Below are positions 1-7,408 of a DNA stretch of 20,857 bases, piece by piece. Source of the stretch: MKRK01 sp001896915 (lineage in GTDB: Bacteria > Bacillota > Clostridia > Oscillospirales > Acutalibacteraceae); contig CALJJF010000130.1 in assembly GCA_937973935.1 (NCBI GenBank), positions 1 through 20,857 of the forward strand, written 5' to 3'. The notes beneath the pieces are model-generated. The model searched no databases, was not told the DNA's origin, and saw nothing but the letters and a program-made list of their open reading frames with translations. Both the position numbers and the translations under genes were made by a program. Positions within the stretch are counted from its first letter, which is position 1. Each line of letters opens with the position of its first letter.

Positions 1-1554
1 TTAACAATTTTATTCTTGCTTTGCAATATGCGACTACTTTCCATTGTAACGTCGGAAACCGAAGATGCAGGCGTGGGTAAAAATGGTATCACACTGAAAA
101 TCGACAAGGCACGGGGAACCATTTATGACTGTAATTTAAAACGGATCACCAACAGCAGCTATCGATATGTAGCCGCTGTTTCTCCTACACCCGAAGCCAT
201 TGCAGCCGTGGGAATGCTAAAAAATTCACAGGATGTTTTAAAAAGGCTGATGGCAGGAAAACCGGTGCTCATTGATTCTGCACCGGAGCTGAATGGAGAC
301 GGCATCAATGTGTTTCGGGTGTATAATCATTTTTCCGCCAATCAGCTGGCTTCCCATTTGGTAGGGTATCTGGACGACACAGGCAATGGTGTTTCCGGCA
401 TTGAAAAAGGCTATAACAACGCATTGGCAAGCGACGGATATCTGAGTATCCACTATTCCTGTGATGCCAAAGGCCGTGTCCTGACCGGCATCAATCCGGA
501 TATCAGCAACTCCCAATATGATCCTACCAAGGGGGTTGTTCTCACCATTGACAGCGAGATTCAAAAAGAGCTGGAGCGTATCATGAAAAAATATATCAAA
601 ACCGGTGCCGCCGTGCTGATTGATGTGCAAACAGGTAAAATCAAGGCCAGCGTCAGTGTGCCTGATTTTTCCCCTTCCTCCCTGGCGACCAGCCTGAAAG
701 ATCCTGATTCTCCCTTAATCAATCGGGCGTTCACCGCTTTTAACACCGGTTCGGTGTTCAAATGCTGTGTGGCCGCCGCCGCACTGGAAGCAGGGATTTC
801 GCCCAGCTACACCTGTACGGGCAAAATCAACATCGGGGAGGTGCAGTTTGGCTGTCGTCACAATCACGGCACCATGAATTTAGAAAGTGCACTGGCGGTT
901 TCCTGCAACACCTATTTTATCAATCTGGGTCAGCAGCTGGGAGCGGATAGAATTTATAGCATGGCAAAGAATTTAGGATTTGGAAACAGCCTGCAGCTGT
1001 CAGATTCCATTCGCAGCGCATCGGGAAACCTGCCCGATTATAAAACCATCAAAGCCCTTCCTGCCGCTCTGGGGAACTTCTCCTTCGGGCAGGGCGATTT
1101 GATGACAACCCCCCTGCAAATCGCATCTATGTGCCAAACCATTGCAAACGGTGGCAAAAAAATCACTCCCTCCCTCATCGAAGGAGAAATGAGCGCCAAC
1201 GGAGTACTTGTCAACAAAGCTCCGCAAAACCCTTATACCCGTGTCATCAGTGAAAAAAACGCAGATATCCTGAAGCAATATATGATTAACGTGGTGGAGC
1301 ACGGTACGGGAACCACGGCAAAACCGGCCAAGGGCGGCGCAGGCGGAAAAACAGCGACCGCCGAGACCGGGTGGGTCATTGGCGGCCGAAGTATTTTACA
1401 GGCATGGTTCGCAGGCTTCTTCCCTGCCGACCAGCCAAAATATGCTCTTGCTATTGTGGTGGAAAACGGAAAATCCGGTTCGGTTTCTGCCGCTCCGGTG
1501 TTCAAAGAGCTTGCAGAGGTGCTTTACTCCGCTTCCAATACACTGGTGCAGTGA
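1..1554 (+). CDS. Class B penicillin-binding protein (transpeptidase), 5'-truncated by window edge
   Basis: This is a D,D-transpeptidase that cross-links peptidoglycan outside the membrane. The frame is open from base 1, and the first codons encode a hydrophobic run (LTILFLLC), the end of an N-terminal membrane anchor, so the true start lies left of the window. Numbered from the TTG at 16, residues 30-165 are a PBP dimerisation-type region containing RGTIYD. The transpeptidase domain (about 195-505) has the three active-site motifs: SVFK at 246-249 with the nucleophile Ser246, SCN at 296-298, and KTAT at 445-448. The third motif is normally KTG (or KSG), so Ala replaces the Gly. FGQGDLMTTPLQIA (357-370) is typical of the FtsI/SpoVD/PBP2 group. 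The 3' end overlaps the convergent mscL gene by 31 bp. Class B identity is clear; whether it serves division, elongation or sporulation cannot be told without the upstream neighbour. Confidence 0.93.
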   Translation, partial: LTILFLLCNMRLLSIVTSETEDAGVGKNGITLKIDKARGTIYDCNLKRITNSSYRYVAAVSPTPEAIAAVGMLKNSQDVLKRLMAGKPVLIDSAPELNGDGINVFRVYNHFSANQLASHLVGYLDDTGNGVSGIEKGYNNALASDGYLSIHYSCDAKGRVLTGINPDISNSQYDPTKGVVLTIDSEIQKELERIMKKYIKTGAAVLIDVQTGKIKASVSVPDFSPSSLATSLKDPDSPLINRAFTAFNTGSVFKCCVAAAALEAGISPSYTCTGKINIGEVQFGCRHNHGTMNLESALAVSCNTYFINLGQQLGADRIYSMAKNLGFGNSLQLSDSIRSASGNLPDYKTIKALPAALGNFSFGQGDLMTTPLQIASMCQTIANGGKKITPSLIEGEMSANGVLVNKAPQNPYTRVISEKNADILKQYMINVVEHGTGTTAKPAKGGAGGKTATAETGWVIGGRSILQAWFAGFFPADQPKYALAIVVENGKSGSVSAAPVFKELAEVLYSASNTLVQ

Positions 1555-2006
1555 GGGCAGCGGGAAGCCTCAATGGAGATTTCGGAGATACAGAAAGGAC
1601 ATTTTTTAGTGGTAGGCGCTTTTTCCTCCACTTGCTTTGGTCCCAGCAGACTGAGTGTCTTGATTTTATTGATTCCCTTGACCAATAAAAATATCACAAA
1701 AGCCATGATTAAAAAATTAATTACCGCCGTGATAAAGGAACCGTATGCAATTTTAGCACTGCCCATCCAAAAAACACGGTCGGCAAAATTCAGCGAGCCG
1801 CCGATCAGACCGATGAAGGGTGTGATCACATCCTTGACCAATGAATTGACAATGCCCTGAAACGCGCTGCCGACCAAAATACCCACGGCCAAATCAATCA
1901 CATTGCCCTTCAATGCGAATTCTTTGAACTCCCCGATGATTTTACCTCTTTTTTTCATGTTTGACATCATCCTTTTTCTAATCTCGTTTGAAAAAACACT
2001 TTTCAA
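1524..2006 (-). CDS. mscL: Large-conductance mechanosensitive channel MscL with C-terminal zinc-ribbon-like tail
   Basis: MscL forms a homopentameric membrane pore that opens under osmotic downshock. The family N-terminus (EFKEFALKGNVIDLAVG, about residues 26-42) leads into TM1 (about 36-60); TM2 is at about 90-110. The tail carries CPFC (136-139) and CPHC (150-153), a four-cysteine zinc-ribbon-like knuckle found in some MscL homologues, replacing the usual charged helix. Start choice: a TTG at 2006 has a strong AGGGGG seven bases upstream, giving 160 aa. An ATG at 1958 (MKKRGKIIGE) would match the usual family length, but its upstream AAGG is 12 bases away. I keep the TTG because of its ribosome site. 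It is the last gene of the leftward operon, 11 bp after the hemolysin III gene, and its 3' end overlaps the PBP gene, leaving no room for a dedicated terminator. Confidence 0.93.
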   Translation of the reverse strand: MKSVFSNEIRKRMMSNMKKRGKIIGEFKEFALKGNVIDLAVGILVGSAFQGIVNSLVKDVITPFIGLIGGSLNFADRVFWMGSAKIAYGSFITAVINFLIMAFVIFLLVKGINKIKTLSLLGPKQVEEKAPTTKKCPFCISEISIEASRCPHCTSVLEAE

Positions 2007-2017
2007 ACAGTTACCCC

Positions 2018-2698
2018 CTAACGAAGCTTCAAAACAAACAGTAAAACACAGAAGAAGTGCAGAACACTTCCAATGATGACAAAAATATGAAAGGCGCCGT
2101 GCATGAATCTACGCTTTTTTCCGATGCCGTACAGTACGGAACCGACCGTATAGGCAATGCCGCCTGCAAAGAGAAGAACGACGCCGCCGGTTCCCAATGA
2201 CTTCATCAGAAGCGGTCCAAAAAATACGATACACCAACCCATGCCGATATACAATATCATGGACAAAATCTGATACTTTTTCAAGTCAATGGCTGTGAAT
2301 GTCACACCCAAAGCGCACAAAAGCCAGACAACCGCGAAAAGACACCAGCCAGTAAACGGATCAACATCCCTGACACGAACAAGCAGAATCGGGGTATAGG
2401 TACCTGCAATCAAAAAATAAATCGCGCAATGATCGATGACTTGAAAGACCTTTTTGGGTCGTTCGGGGATCAAACCGTGATAAATACTGGACATAGTATA
2501 TAACAAAATAAGCGTAAAACCATAAATCGAACCGCTGACCACGCCCCAGACATTGCCGAACAGGGCAGCCATTACGACGCAAAGCACCAAAGCCACGACG
2601 GATAGCGTGCCGCCGGTGATGTGGGAGACCATATTAAAAATTTCTTCACCCTTTGTATAATCGGGTAATTTTCTGTCTGCCAGTTTTGTCCGTCCCAT
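2018..2698 (-). CDS. Hemolysin III / PAQR-family membrane protein (TrhA-like)
   Basis: This is a 226-aa seven-helix membrane protein of the hemolysin III branch of the PAQR family. Bacterial members include E. coli YqfA/TrhA, linked to membrane energetics and fluidity; true haemolytic activity is doubtful for most. The sequence is hydrophobic almost throughout after an approximately 25-residue basic N-terminus. Family polar residues that line a metal site are visible: SSIYH (H74), IDH (D89, H90), and the C-terminal pair H200 and H204 in MHGAFH. The ATG at 2698 has AGGAG six bases upstream, and this ribosome site abuts the ddl stop codon, so the two genes are co-transcribed and probably translationally coupled. 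The family call is secure. The role in a cell-wall operon is unknown. Confidence 0.9.
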   Translation of the reverse strand: MGRTKLADRKLPDYTKGEEIFNMVSHITGGTLSVVALVLCVVMAALFGNVWGVVSGSIYGFTLILLYTMSSIYHGLIPERPKKVFQVIDHCAIYFLIAGTYTPILLVRVRDVDPFTGWCLFAVVWLLCALGVTFTAIDLKKYQILSMILYIGMGWCIVFFGPLLMKSLGTGGVVLLFAGGIAYTVGSVLYGIGKKRRFMHGAFHIFVIIGSVLHFFCVLLFVLKLR

Positions 2699-2709
2699 TG
2701 TTTGCTCCT

Positions 2710-3885
2710 TTATTTTTTCCCTTTTGACCCAAACGCACCGCCCGAGGCCAGGATATTGGTATCATAAGTAAACATCAGATTGTTTTTCATCCTTGCCCGT
2801 TTAAAACCGAGATCAATCAGCTCATCCAGCATATCGGTATAGGGCAGTCCGGCGGGCTCCCAAAGATAAAAGGACAAGGAACCGGGAATGGTGTTGATTT
2901 CATTGACATAAACCTTGTTATCGTCCGCGGCGTCCATGAGAAAGTCAATTCGCACCACCCCGTTACAGCCCAGCGTGCGAAAGGTTTCACAGGCATAGCG
3001 TTTGATTTCTTCCTCTTTTTCCTTTGGAATATCCGCAGGGATTTTGCGTTTGAGGGAGGTCATCCCTTTTGATTTGCCTTCGGATACATATTTATCTTTG
3101 TATGATAAAATTTCATCGCTCATGATGGGCTCTTCACAGACTGACGGTCTGCATTCATCACAGTCGCCCAGCACAGAGCAATTGATCTCACGCAGCTCGG
3201 TAATGGCCCGCTCTATCAATATCTTACCGGCGAAGGACATGGAAAGAGATACCGCGTCCTCCAGCTCGCTTTCTGATTTCACCTTAACAATACCCACGCT
3301 GGAGCCCAGATTGGCAGGCTTCACGATCAGTGGATATCCTATTTTTTCGTTGATTTCGCTGATGATTCTGGTCTTATCGCTGACCCACTGCTTACCGTAA
3401 AAATAAATACAGGGCAGGGTCGGTATCCCATCCGCCTGCAAGACGCTTTTGAATAGCACCTTATCCATTCCCACAGCGGCGGAAACAACGTCACAGCTGA
3501 CATAAGGAAGTCCGATCAATTCAAAATAACCGGCAATGCTGCCGTCTTCACAATTCGTCCCGTGTACAATCGGGAAGGCTATCTCTATCTTACAGGAAAG
3601 CTTTTTGGAAAACAAGCCGCTTTTACCATCTGTTACAAAAAATTCACCCTTTTCTTTCACGATCGATACCTTTTTGCTCTCAGCCAGCAGCTTATCGATG
3701 TCCTTGAACACATTGATATCCGTCATGCTGTCGCTGTGATAAAATTCGCCGGATTTCGTGATATATACCGGTACGAGATTGTATTTGTCCTGTTTCATGG
3801 AATGCATCGCCTGTACGGCGGAAATCACCGAAACCTCATGCTCCACCGAGGAGCCGCCGAAAAATACCGCTACATTGATTTTCAT
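2710..3885 (-). CDS. ddl: D-alanine--D-alanine ligase
   Basis: Ddl is the cytoplasmic ATP-grasp enzyme that joins two D-Ala to make the dipeptide used by MurF. From the N-terminus: a Ddl start motif VAVFFGGSSVEHEVSVIS; HGTNCEDGSIAGYFELIGLPY, followed by GMDK; the ATP-grasp loop KPANLGSSVGIVK; an omega-loop region with SYKDKY; and the metal-binding VNEINTIPGSLSF near the end. The DKY resembles the AKY of D-Ala-D-Ala ligases, which argues against a D-lactate ligase. The C-terminus runs about 30 residues beyond the usual end and is rich in Gly and Lys. The ATG at 3885 is preferred because GGAGG lies seven bases upstream; a TTG six bases earlier sits almost on the ribosome site. It follows the MurF gene by 23 bp, so two consecutive pathway steps are adjacent. 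Confidence 0.95.
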   Translation of the reverse strand: MKINVAVFFGGSSVEHEVSVISAVQAMHSMKQDKYNLVPVYITKSGEFYHSDSMTDINVFKDIDKLLAESKKVSIVKEKGEFFVTDGKSGLFSKKLSCKIEIAFPIVHGTNCEDGSIAGYFELIGLPYVSCDVVSAAVGMDKVLFKSVLQADGIPTLPCIYFYGKQWVSDKTRIISEINEKIGYPLIVKPANLGSSVGIVKVKSESELEDAVSLSMSFAGKILIERAITELREINCSVLGDCDECRPSVCEEPIMSDEILSYKDKYVSEGKSKGMTSLKRKIPADIPKEKEEEIKRYACETFRTLGCNGVVRIDFLMDAADDNKVYVNEINTIPGSLSFYLWEPAGLPYTDMLDELIDLGFKRARMKNNLMFTYDTNILASGGAFGSKGKK

Positions 3886-3908
3886 ATACAAGCCTCCGTT
3901 ATTGTTCT

Positions 3909-5486
3909 CTACTTTGCATAATTATCCGGCAAATCGTTTTCAAACAAAACCACCGTGTTTTTATCACAAATGCTGCGTACAAATGCCAGCGCATCCTGAA
4001 AGGTCTCCATCACATGCAGATTTTCCTCTGTAAAGTTACCGGACTTTACACCTTCTGCTAACGGAACAGAGCGTTTTGCACCTACCAGAATGATGATATC
4101 ACAGTGGTCGGCACAGATTCTGCCCAAGTTAAAATTGCATTCATATTCCTTTTCCCCCAGCTCCACAAGCCCGGGTGTAATGATAATGCGCTTCATCCCG
4201 GAAAAGGAACCCAGCACCTTCACCGCTTCTGCGGAGCCCTCCGGGTTTGCGTTATAAGCGTCGTCAATTAAAAGACTGCCGTTGGTAAAGGGCTTCATCT
4301 CCAGTCGATGGGGTACCGCTGTCAGCTGGGACACGGCAAATTTAATGTCAATGTCCTTGAGACCCAATTCAATTCCCACCGCTGCCGCCGCCAATATATT
4401 CAGTATATTATGGTTGCCTAAAAGCTTCGTGGTAACGGAAATTCGCCTGCCCTTGGTGCAGATATCAAAGGACAGCCCGAACCTGCCAAAGGCTATATTT
4501 TCTGCATGCACATCGCAGGAAGGGTTGTTTTGACTGAAGCGCACTCCGGATAAATCCTTTGCTTTTTCCTTTATGTATGCGTTATCGTGATTAAAAAACA
4601 TCAGTCCGCCCTTTGCAATTACGGCGTCTGATAGTTCAAATTTCGTTTTTATGATATTCTCTACCGACTTGAAGGTGTTCAGGTGCTGAGGTCCTACCGA
4701 GGTGATAATGCCCATGTCCGGCTTTACCAGATCACAGATTTCCTTGATATCTCCCGGTTTTTTTGCGCCCATTTCCACCACAAAAACCTGAGTTCCGCTT
4801 TTGAGGCGTTCTCTCACAGTTCTGACAACACCCATCAGCGTATTATAGCTTTCCGGGGTAAAGGTTACATTGTATTTTTCTAAGAGCAGTCTGCCCAGAA
4901 TGTATTTCGTGCTGGTTTTGCCGTAGCTTCCTGTGATGCCGATGACCTTCATGCCCGGCATGCTTCTTAATATTTTTTTGGCGTCGCTGATATAATACTG
5001 CGCGATCGCCTTTTCGACGGGCGTATTGATGAGGTTGATTGCCATGGTGAAAAAGGGCGACGCAATCAAAGCGAGGCTGACTGCAAAACAGTACAGCATC
5101 AGTTGTAAATCATCATACAAAAACAGCTTCGCCGCTGTCAGAGACAAAGCTGACAGCGTTAGTGCCGTCCCGTACATTCTTTTGATCCGGGCGGTATAGG
5201 ATATTTTCTTTTTCGCTTTTTTCATGTGCCGGATGGTGGAAAGAATGCGGAATATTCCTGTGACAGTTACCAAAATGAACAGTCCCAAGGGACTGACAAA
5301 AATCAAAACAAGGGACACGGAAAAGACAGCCAGCGCCAAAACGGCGTTTTTATAATCCGCTGTAAAAAGATACTCCAGAAACCGTTTGTTGAAATAGGAA
5401 TTGAGCTGCAACAGATGCAGCTGCTTCGTCATGGTGAACAGCAGAGTAACCAGCATTGCCGCCGCAGATAATATCAGCCAGATCAT
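3909..5486 (-). CDS. murF: MurF-type Mur ligase with N-terminal polytopic membrane domain
   Basis: MurF (UDP-MurNAc-tripeptide:D-Ala-D-Ala ligase) adds the D-Ala-D-Ala dipeptide. The 525-aa protein has Mur ligase central and C-terminal domains: P-loop GITGSYGKTSTK (173-184), TKFEL (271-275) with the probable carbamylated lysine, NHDN (289-292), LLGNHNILNILAA (345-357), and the MurF signature DDAYNANPEGS (398-408). The first 150 residues are not the soluble MurF substrate-binding domain but about five predicted membrane helices (near 1-20, 46-63, 64-82, 105-123, 128-150), with a basic loop at 87-103. The start at 5486 overlaps the hydrolase stop by four bases (ATGA), indicating coupled translation. 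The neighbouring ddl supports a MurF role. It could instead be a MurF paralogue with a membrane-linked substrate. The ligase family is certain and the exact substrate likely. Confidence 0.87.
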   Translation of the reverse strand: MIWLILSAAAMLVTLLFTMTKQLHLLQLNSYFNKRFLEYLFTADYKNAVLALAVFSVSLVLIFVSPLGLFILVTVTGIFRILSTIRHMKKAKKKISYTARIKRMYGTALTLSALSLTAAKLFLYDDLQLMLYCFAVSLALIASPFFTMAINLINTPVEKAIAQYYISDAKKILRSMPGMKVIGITGSYGKTSTKYILGRLLLEKYNVTFTPESYNTLMGVVRTVRERLKSGTQVFVVEMGAKKPGDIKEICDLVKPDMGIITSVGPQHLNTFKSVENIIKTKFELSDAVIAKGGLMFFNHDNAYIKEKAKDLSGVRFSQNNPSCDVHAENIAFGRFGLSFDICTKGRRISVTTKLLGNHNILNILAAAAVGIELGLKDIDIKFAVSQLTAVPHRLEMKPFTNGSLLIDDAYNANPEGSAEAVKVLGSFSGMKRIIITPGLVELGEKEYECNFNLGRICADHCDIIILVGAKRSVPLAEGVKSGNFTEENLHVMETFQDALAFVRSICDKNTVVLFENDLPDNYAK

Positions 5487-6256
5487 TTCTTTTCCACTCC
5501 CTTCAAAAAGACTTTAAGAATTTCGTTCACCTGTCCCGGCGCTTCAATCATTGCAAAATGACCGGCGTTTTTGATCACGCACAGACCGGCGTCGGGAATT
5601 TCCCGCTCCATAACTTTCCCATTGGAAAGGGGGGTAGCGGTGTCGTTTTCTCCCCAAATCAGCAGAGTAGACGCTTTTATATTTGACAATTTATCTGACA
5701 AATCCATATTGACAAGGTTCACAAGAGTCTGTCGCATCACAGGTGTGGCGGATTTATAATCGGCAGAGCCGAAATAATTCCTTGCATTTTCGAGGACATT
5801 CTTCGTAAACTTATTTAACACAGGAAGCGTTAATATAAACTTTATCGTCTTAAAGGTATACAGACGAATTTTTGATTGCAAGCTTCTTTTGGGCTTGATC
5901 CCGGCACTGCCGAACAAAACCGCCTTGGGGGCAGTCAGCTTGCCGCTTCCCAACAGATTGATAATAATCCTTCCTCCGTGGGAATGACCCATTAAAATGG
6001 GGTTTTTGATGTTTTGTTGTTTGATAAACTCAAGAACAAAATCAGAGTATTGATCAATATCAAACGGCTCCTTGGGTTCGTCGCTGTCACCGCAGCCGGG
6101 CAAATCCGGGGCAATACAGCGAAAGGAACCGGAAAATTCCTTGATGATGCGGGTAAACATCACATGAGAGGAACCCCAACCGTGTAAAAAGAGAATATCG
6201 GGCCCTTCCCCTTGGGAGATGTAATTGATATTTAAGTTGTTAATGGTTGTATTCAT
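5483..6256 (-). CDS. Alpha/beta hydrolase, first gene of the murF-ddl operon
   Basis: This is a 257-aa single-domain alpha/beta-hydrolase fold protein. The oxyanion-hole motif LHGWGSS is at 24-30, the nucleophile elbow GHSHG has Ser92, the acid is Asp205 in WGENDTATP, and the base is His233 in NAGHFAMIEAP, so the catalytic triad is complete. A cap region (about 115-185) contains several basic and aromatic residues (RLYTFKTIKF). There is no signal peptide or membrane helix, so it should be cytoplasmic. The ATG at 6256 has GAGG six bases upstream. It overlaps the MurF-type gene by four bases, which ties expression to cell-wall precursor synthesis. The substrate is unknown: esterase, lipase or amidase activities are all possible, and the fold alone does not decide. 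Confidence 0.88.
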   Translation of the reverse strand: MNTTINNLNINYISQGEGPDILFLHGWGSSHVMFTRIIKEFSGSFRCIAPDLPGCGDSDEPKEPFDIDQYSDFVLEFIKQQNIKNPILMGHSHGGRIIINLLGSGKLTAPKAVLFGSAGIKPKRSLQSKIRLYTFKTIKFILTLPVLNKFTKNVLENARNYFGSADYKSATPVMRQTLVNLVNMDLSDKLSNIKASTLLIWGENDTATPLSNGKVMEREIPDAGLCVIKNAGHFAMIEAPGQVNEILKVFLKGVEKK

Positions 6257-6281
6257 TCAGAGCCTCATTTCATTAACAGAA

Positions 6282-6287
6282 ATTTTA
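6282..6287 (-). promoter_or_regulatory. Possible extended -10 element for the hydrolase-murF-ddl operon
   Basis: On the minus strand this reads TGATAAAAT, an extended -10 (TGN then TAAAAT). Initiation would fall near 6275 and leave a leader of about 20 bases that includes the GAGG ribosome site. The -35 position 17 bases upstream (AAACAG) is poor. A competing -10 (TATAAT on the minus strand) lies at 6431-6436, also without a good -35. Which one is used cannot be decided from sequence. Confidence 0.35.
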
Positions 6288-6443
6288 TCATTTCATTATG
6301 TTTACTGTTTGCAATAAAAATAAGAAAAACAAATCATTTTTTGCAGTTTTGTCGGGTTAATTATGAACTTCATTGAAAATCCGTATCATTTCTGTTATAT
6401 AATTTACGGCTTAATGGTGAATCAAAACCTATTATAAACGGAT

Positions 6444-6459
6444 TGTTATCCCAATAACA
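6444..6459. repeat. Short inverted repeat beside a minus-strand TATAAT
   Basis: TGTTAT and ATAACA form six-base arms around a four-base centre. The repeat sits seven bases upstream, on the minus strand, of the TATAAT at 6431-6436, i.e. inside a potential spacer/-35 region. This is where an operator could be. The arms are short and the region is AT-rich, so chance is a real possibility. Confidence 0.3.
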
Positions 6460-6587
6460 CAAAAATGATCCGAATAAACGGTTTTTATCAATAAAAAATG
6501 CATATTTATATTTATGATTAATAAAACCTTATTTAATTATATTTATAGTTTATGTTAGTAAGAAGTGAATTTTGTCAAAACCCTGCA

Positions 6588-7379
6588 TTATAACTCCAAA
6601 AGTCTCTGTGCGTTTCTGCCGAGGATGAGATTTTCCTCGTCTTGCTCCAGATGCATGGCTTTGATGAACACCAGCTCGTTTTTCACATTGCTCCATGGCA
6701 TATCGCTGCCAAACAGGATTTTATCGGCACCGTGGTTTTTGACAATTCTCTTTCCATGATCATTGGGCATTCTGGAATAGGCATAACCGGTGTCAAAATA
6801 CACATTCTTGCCCACCAGATATTGTTCCACATCATACCACTGCATATAACCGCCGAAATGGGCGGCAACCACAGGGGCACCCGAAAAGGCCGGCAATACC
6901 CTGCTCAGCCGCTCCGGCGAGCAATGGACGGGGTCGTAATATCCGATATCCACACCGGAATGAAACACGGTGATGAGAGAAAGCTTCCCGATGGTCTCAT
7001 ACAGCGGGAGGAGCCGTTCTTCATCCACAAAAAAGCTTTGGTAGTCGGGGTGAAGCTTGATTCCCTTCAGCCCCAGCTCTTTGATTCTGTATAGCTCTTC
7101 AATGGCGTCCGGCGCATCGGGATGAACAGAGCCGAAGGAAACAATCCTTCCGCCGTTCACAGCGGCGGCAAAATCATTGACCTTTTTCATCTGCTTTATG
7201 TTTGTGGCTATGTTCAACAACACAGATTTGTCAACGCCGTTTTGGTCCATGACATCAATCAGCGAACCCACCGTGCCGTCGGTATTGGGCGTGATGCTGC
7301 CCGATATTTCCATTAAGGTTTCAATGGCGCGCGAAGCGATTGCATCGGGAAACGCATGGGTATGAAAATCTATCACCAT
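6588..7379 (-). CDS. Amidohydrolase family metal-dependent hydrolase (amidohydrolase_2 type)
   Basis: This is a 263-aa TIM-barrel hydrolase of the amidohydrolase-related (ACMSD/uracil-like, amidohydrolase_2) type. Metal-site residues are visible in order: H6 and H8 in DFHTH, H110 in GIKLHPDYQ, H140 in VFHSG, H174 in AAHFGG, and D226 in ILFGSDMPW. The length is typical of the compact branch, and no signal peptide is present, so it should be cytoplasmic. The ATG at 7379 has AGAGGA six bases upstream. It follows typA by 29 bp with no terminator between, so the two are probably one transcript. Substrate assignments in this family are unreliable without structure or context; hydrolysis or decarboxylation of a small carboxylated or cyclic compound are the usual chemistries. 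Confidence 0.87.
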   Translation of the reverse strand: MVIDFHTHAFPDAIASRAIETLMEISGSITPNTDGTVGSLIDVMDQNGVDKSVLLNIATNIKQMKKVNDFAAAVNGGRIVSFGSVHPDAPDAIEELYRIKELGLKGIKLHPDYQSFFVDEERLLPLYETIGKLSLITVFHSGVDIGYYDPVHCSPERLSRVLPAFSGAPVVAAHFGGYMQWYDVEQYLVGKNVYFDTGYAYSRMPNDHGKRIVKNHGADKILFGSDMPWSNVKNELVFIKAMHLEQDEENLILGRNAQRLLEL

Positions 7380-7408
7380 GTTATGTCCTCTTTTTCAATC
7401 TATATGTC

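Larger units (their letters stand above)
6257..6587. other. AT-rich gene-free stretch upstream of the hydrolase-murF-ddl operon
   Basis: This 331-bp stretch holds no ORF with a credible ribosome site on either strand. It lies between the 5' end of the hydrolase gene and the 3' end of the amidohydrolase gene, both leftward, so it must carry the operon promoter. The part from 6480 to 6560 is nearly pure A/T. I see no hairpin with a T-tract that would end the upstream typA-amidohydrolase transcript. Possible regulatory elements within it are listed separately. Confidence 0.7.

Noticed and set aside
2710..3885. Ddl considered as a VanA/VanG-type resistance ligase
   Set aside because: The omega region keeps the KY pattern of D-Ala-D-Ala ligases, and no vanH, vanX, vanT or two-component genes are adjacent.
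6480..6560. Nearly pure A/T stretch considered as a replication origin or attachment site
   Set aside because: No DnaA-box cluster, no repeated core and no adjacent integrase or replication gene. An AT-rich promoter upstream region is a simpler explanation.
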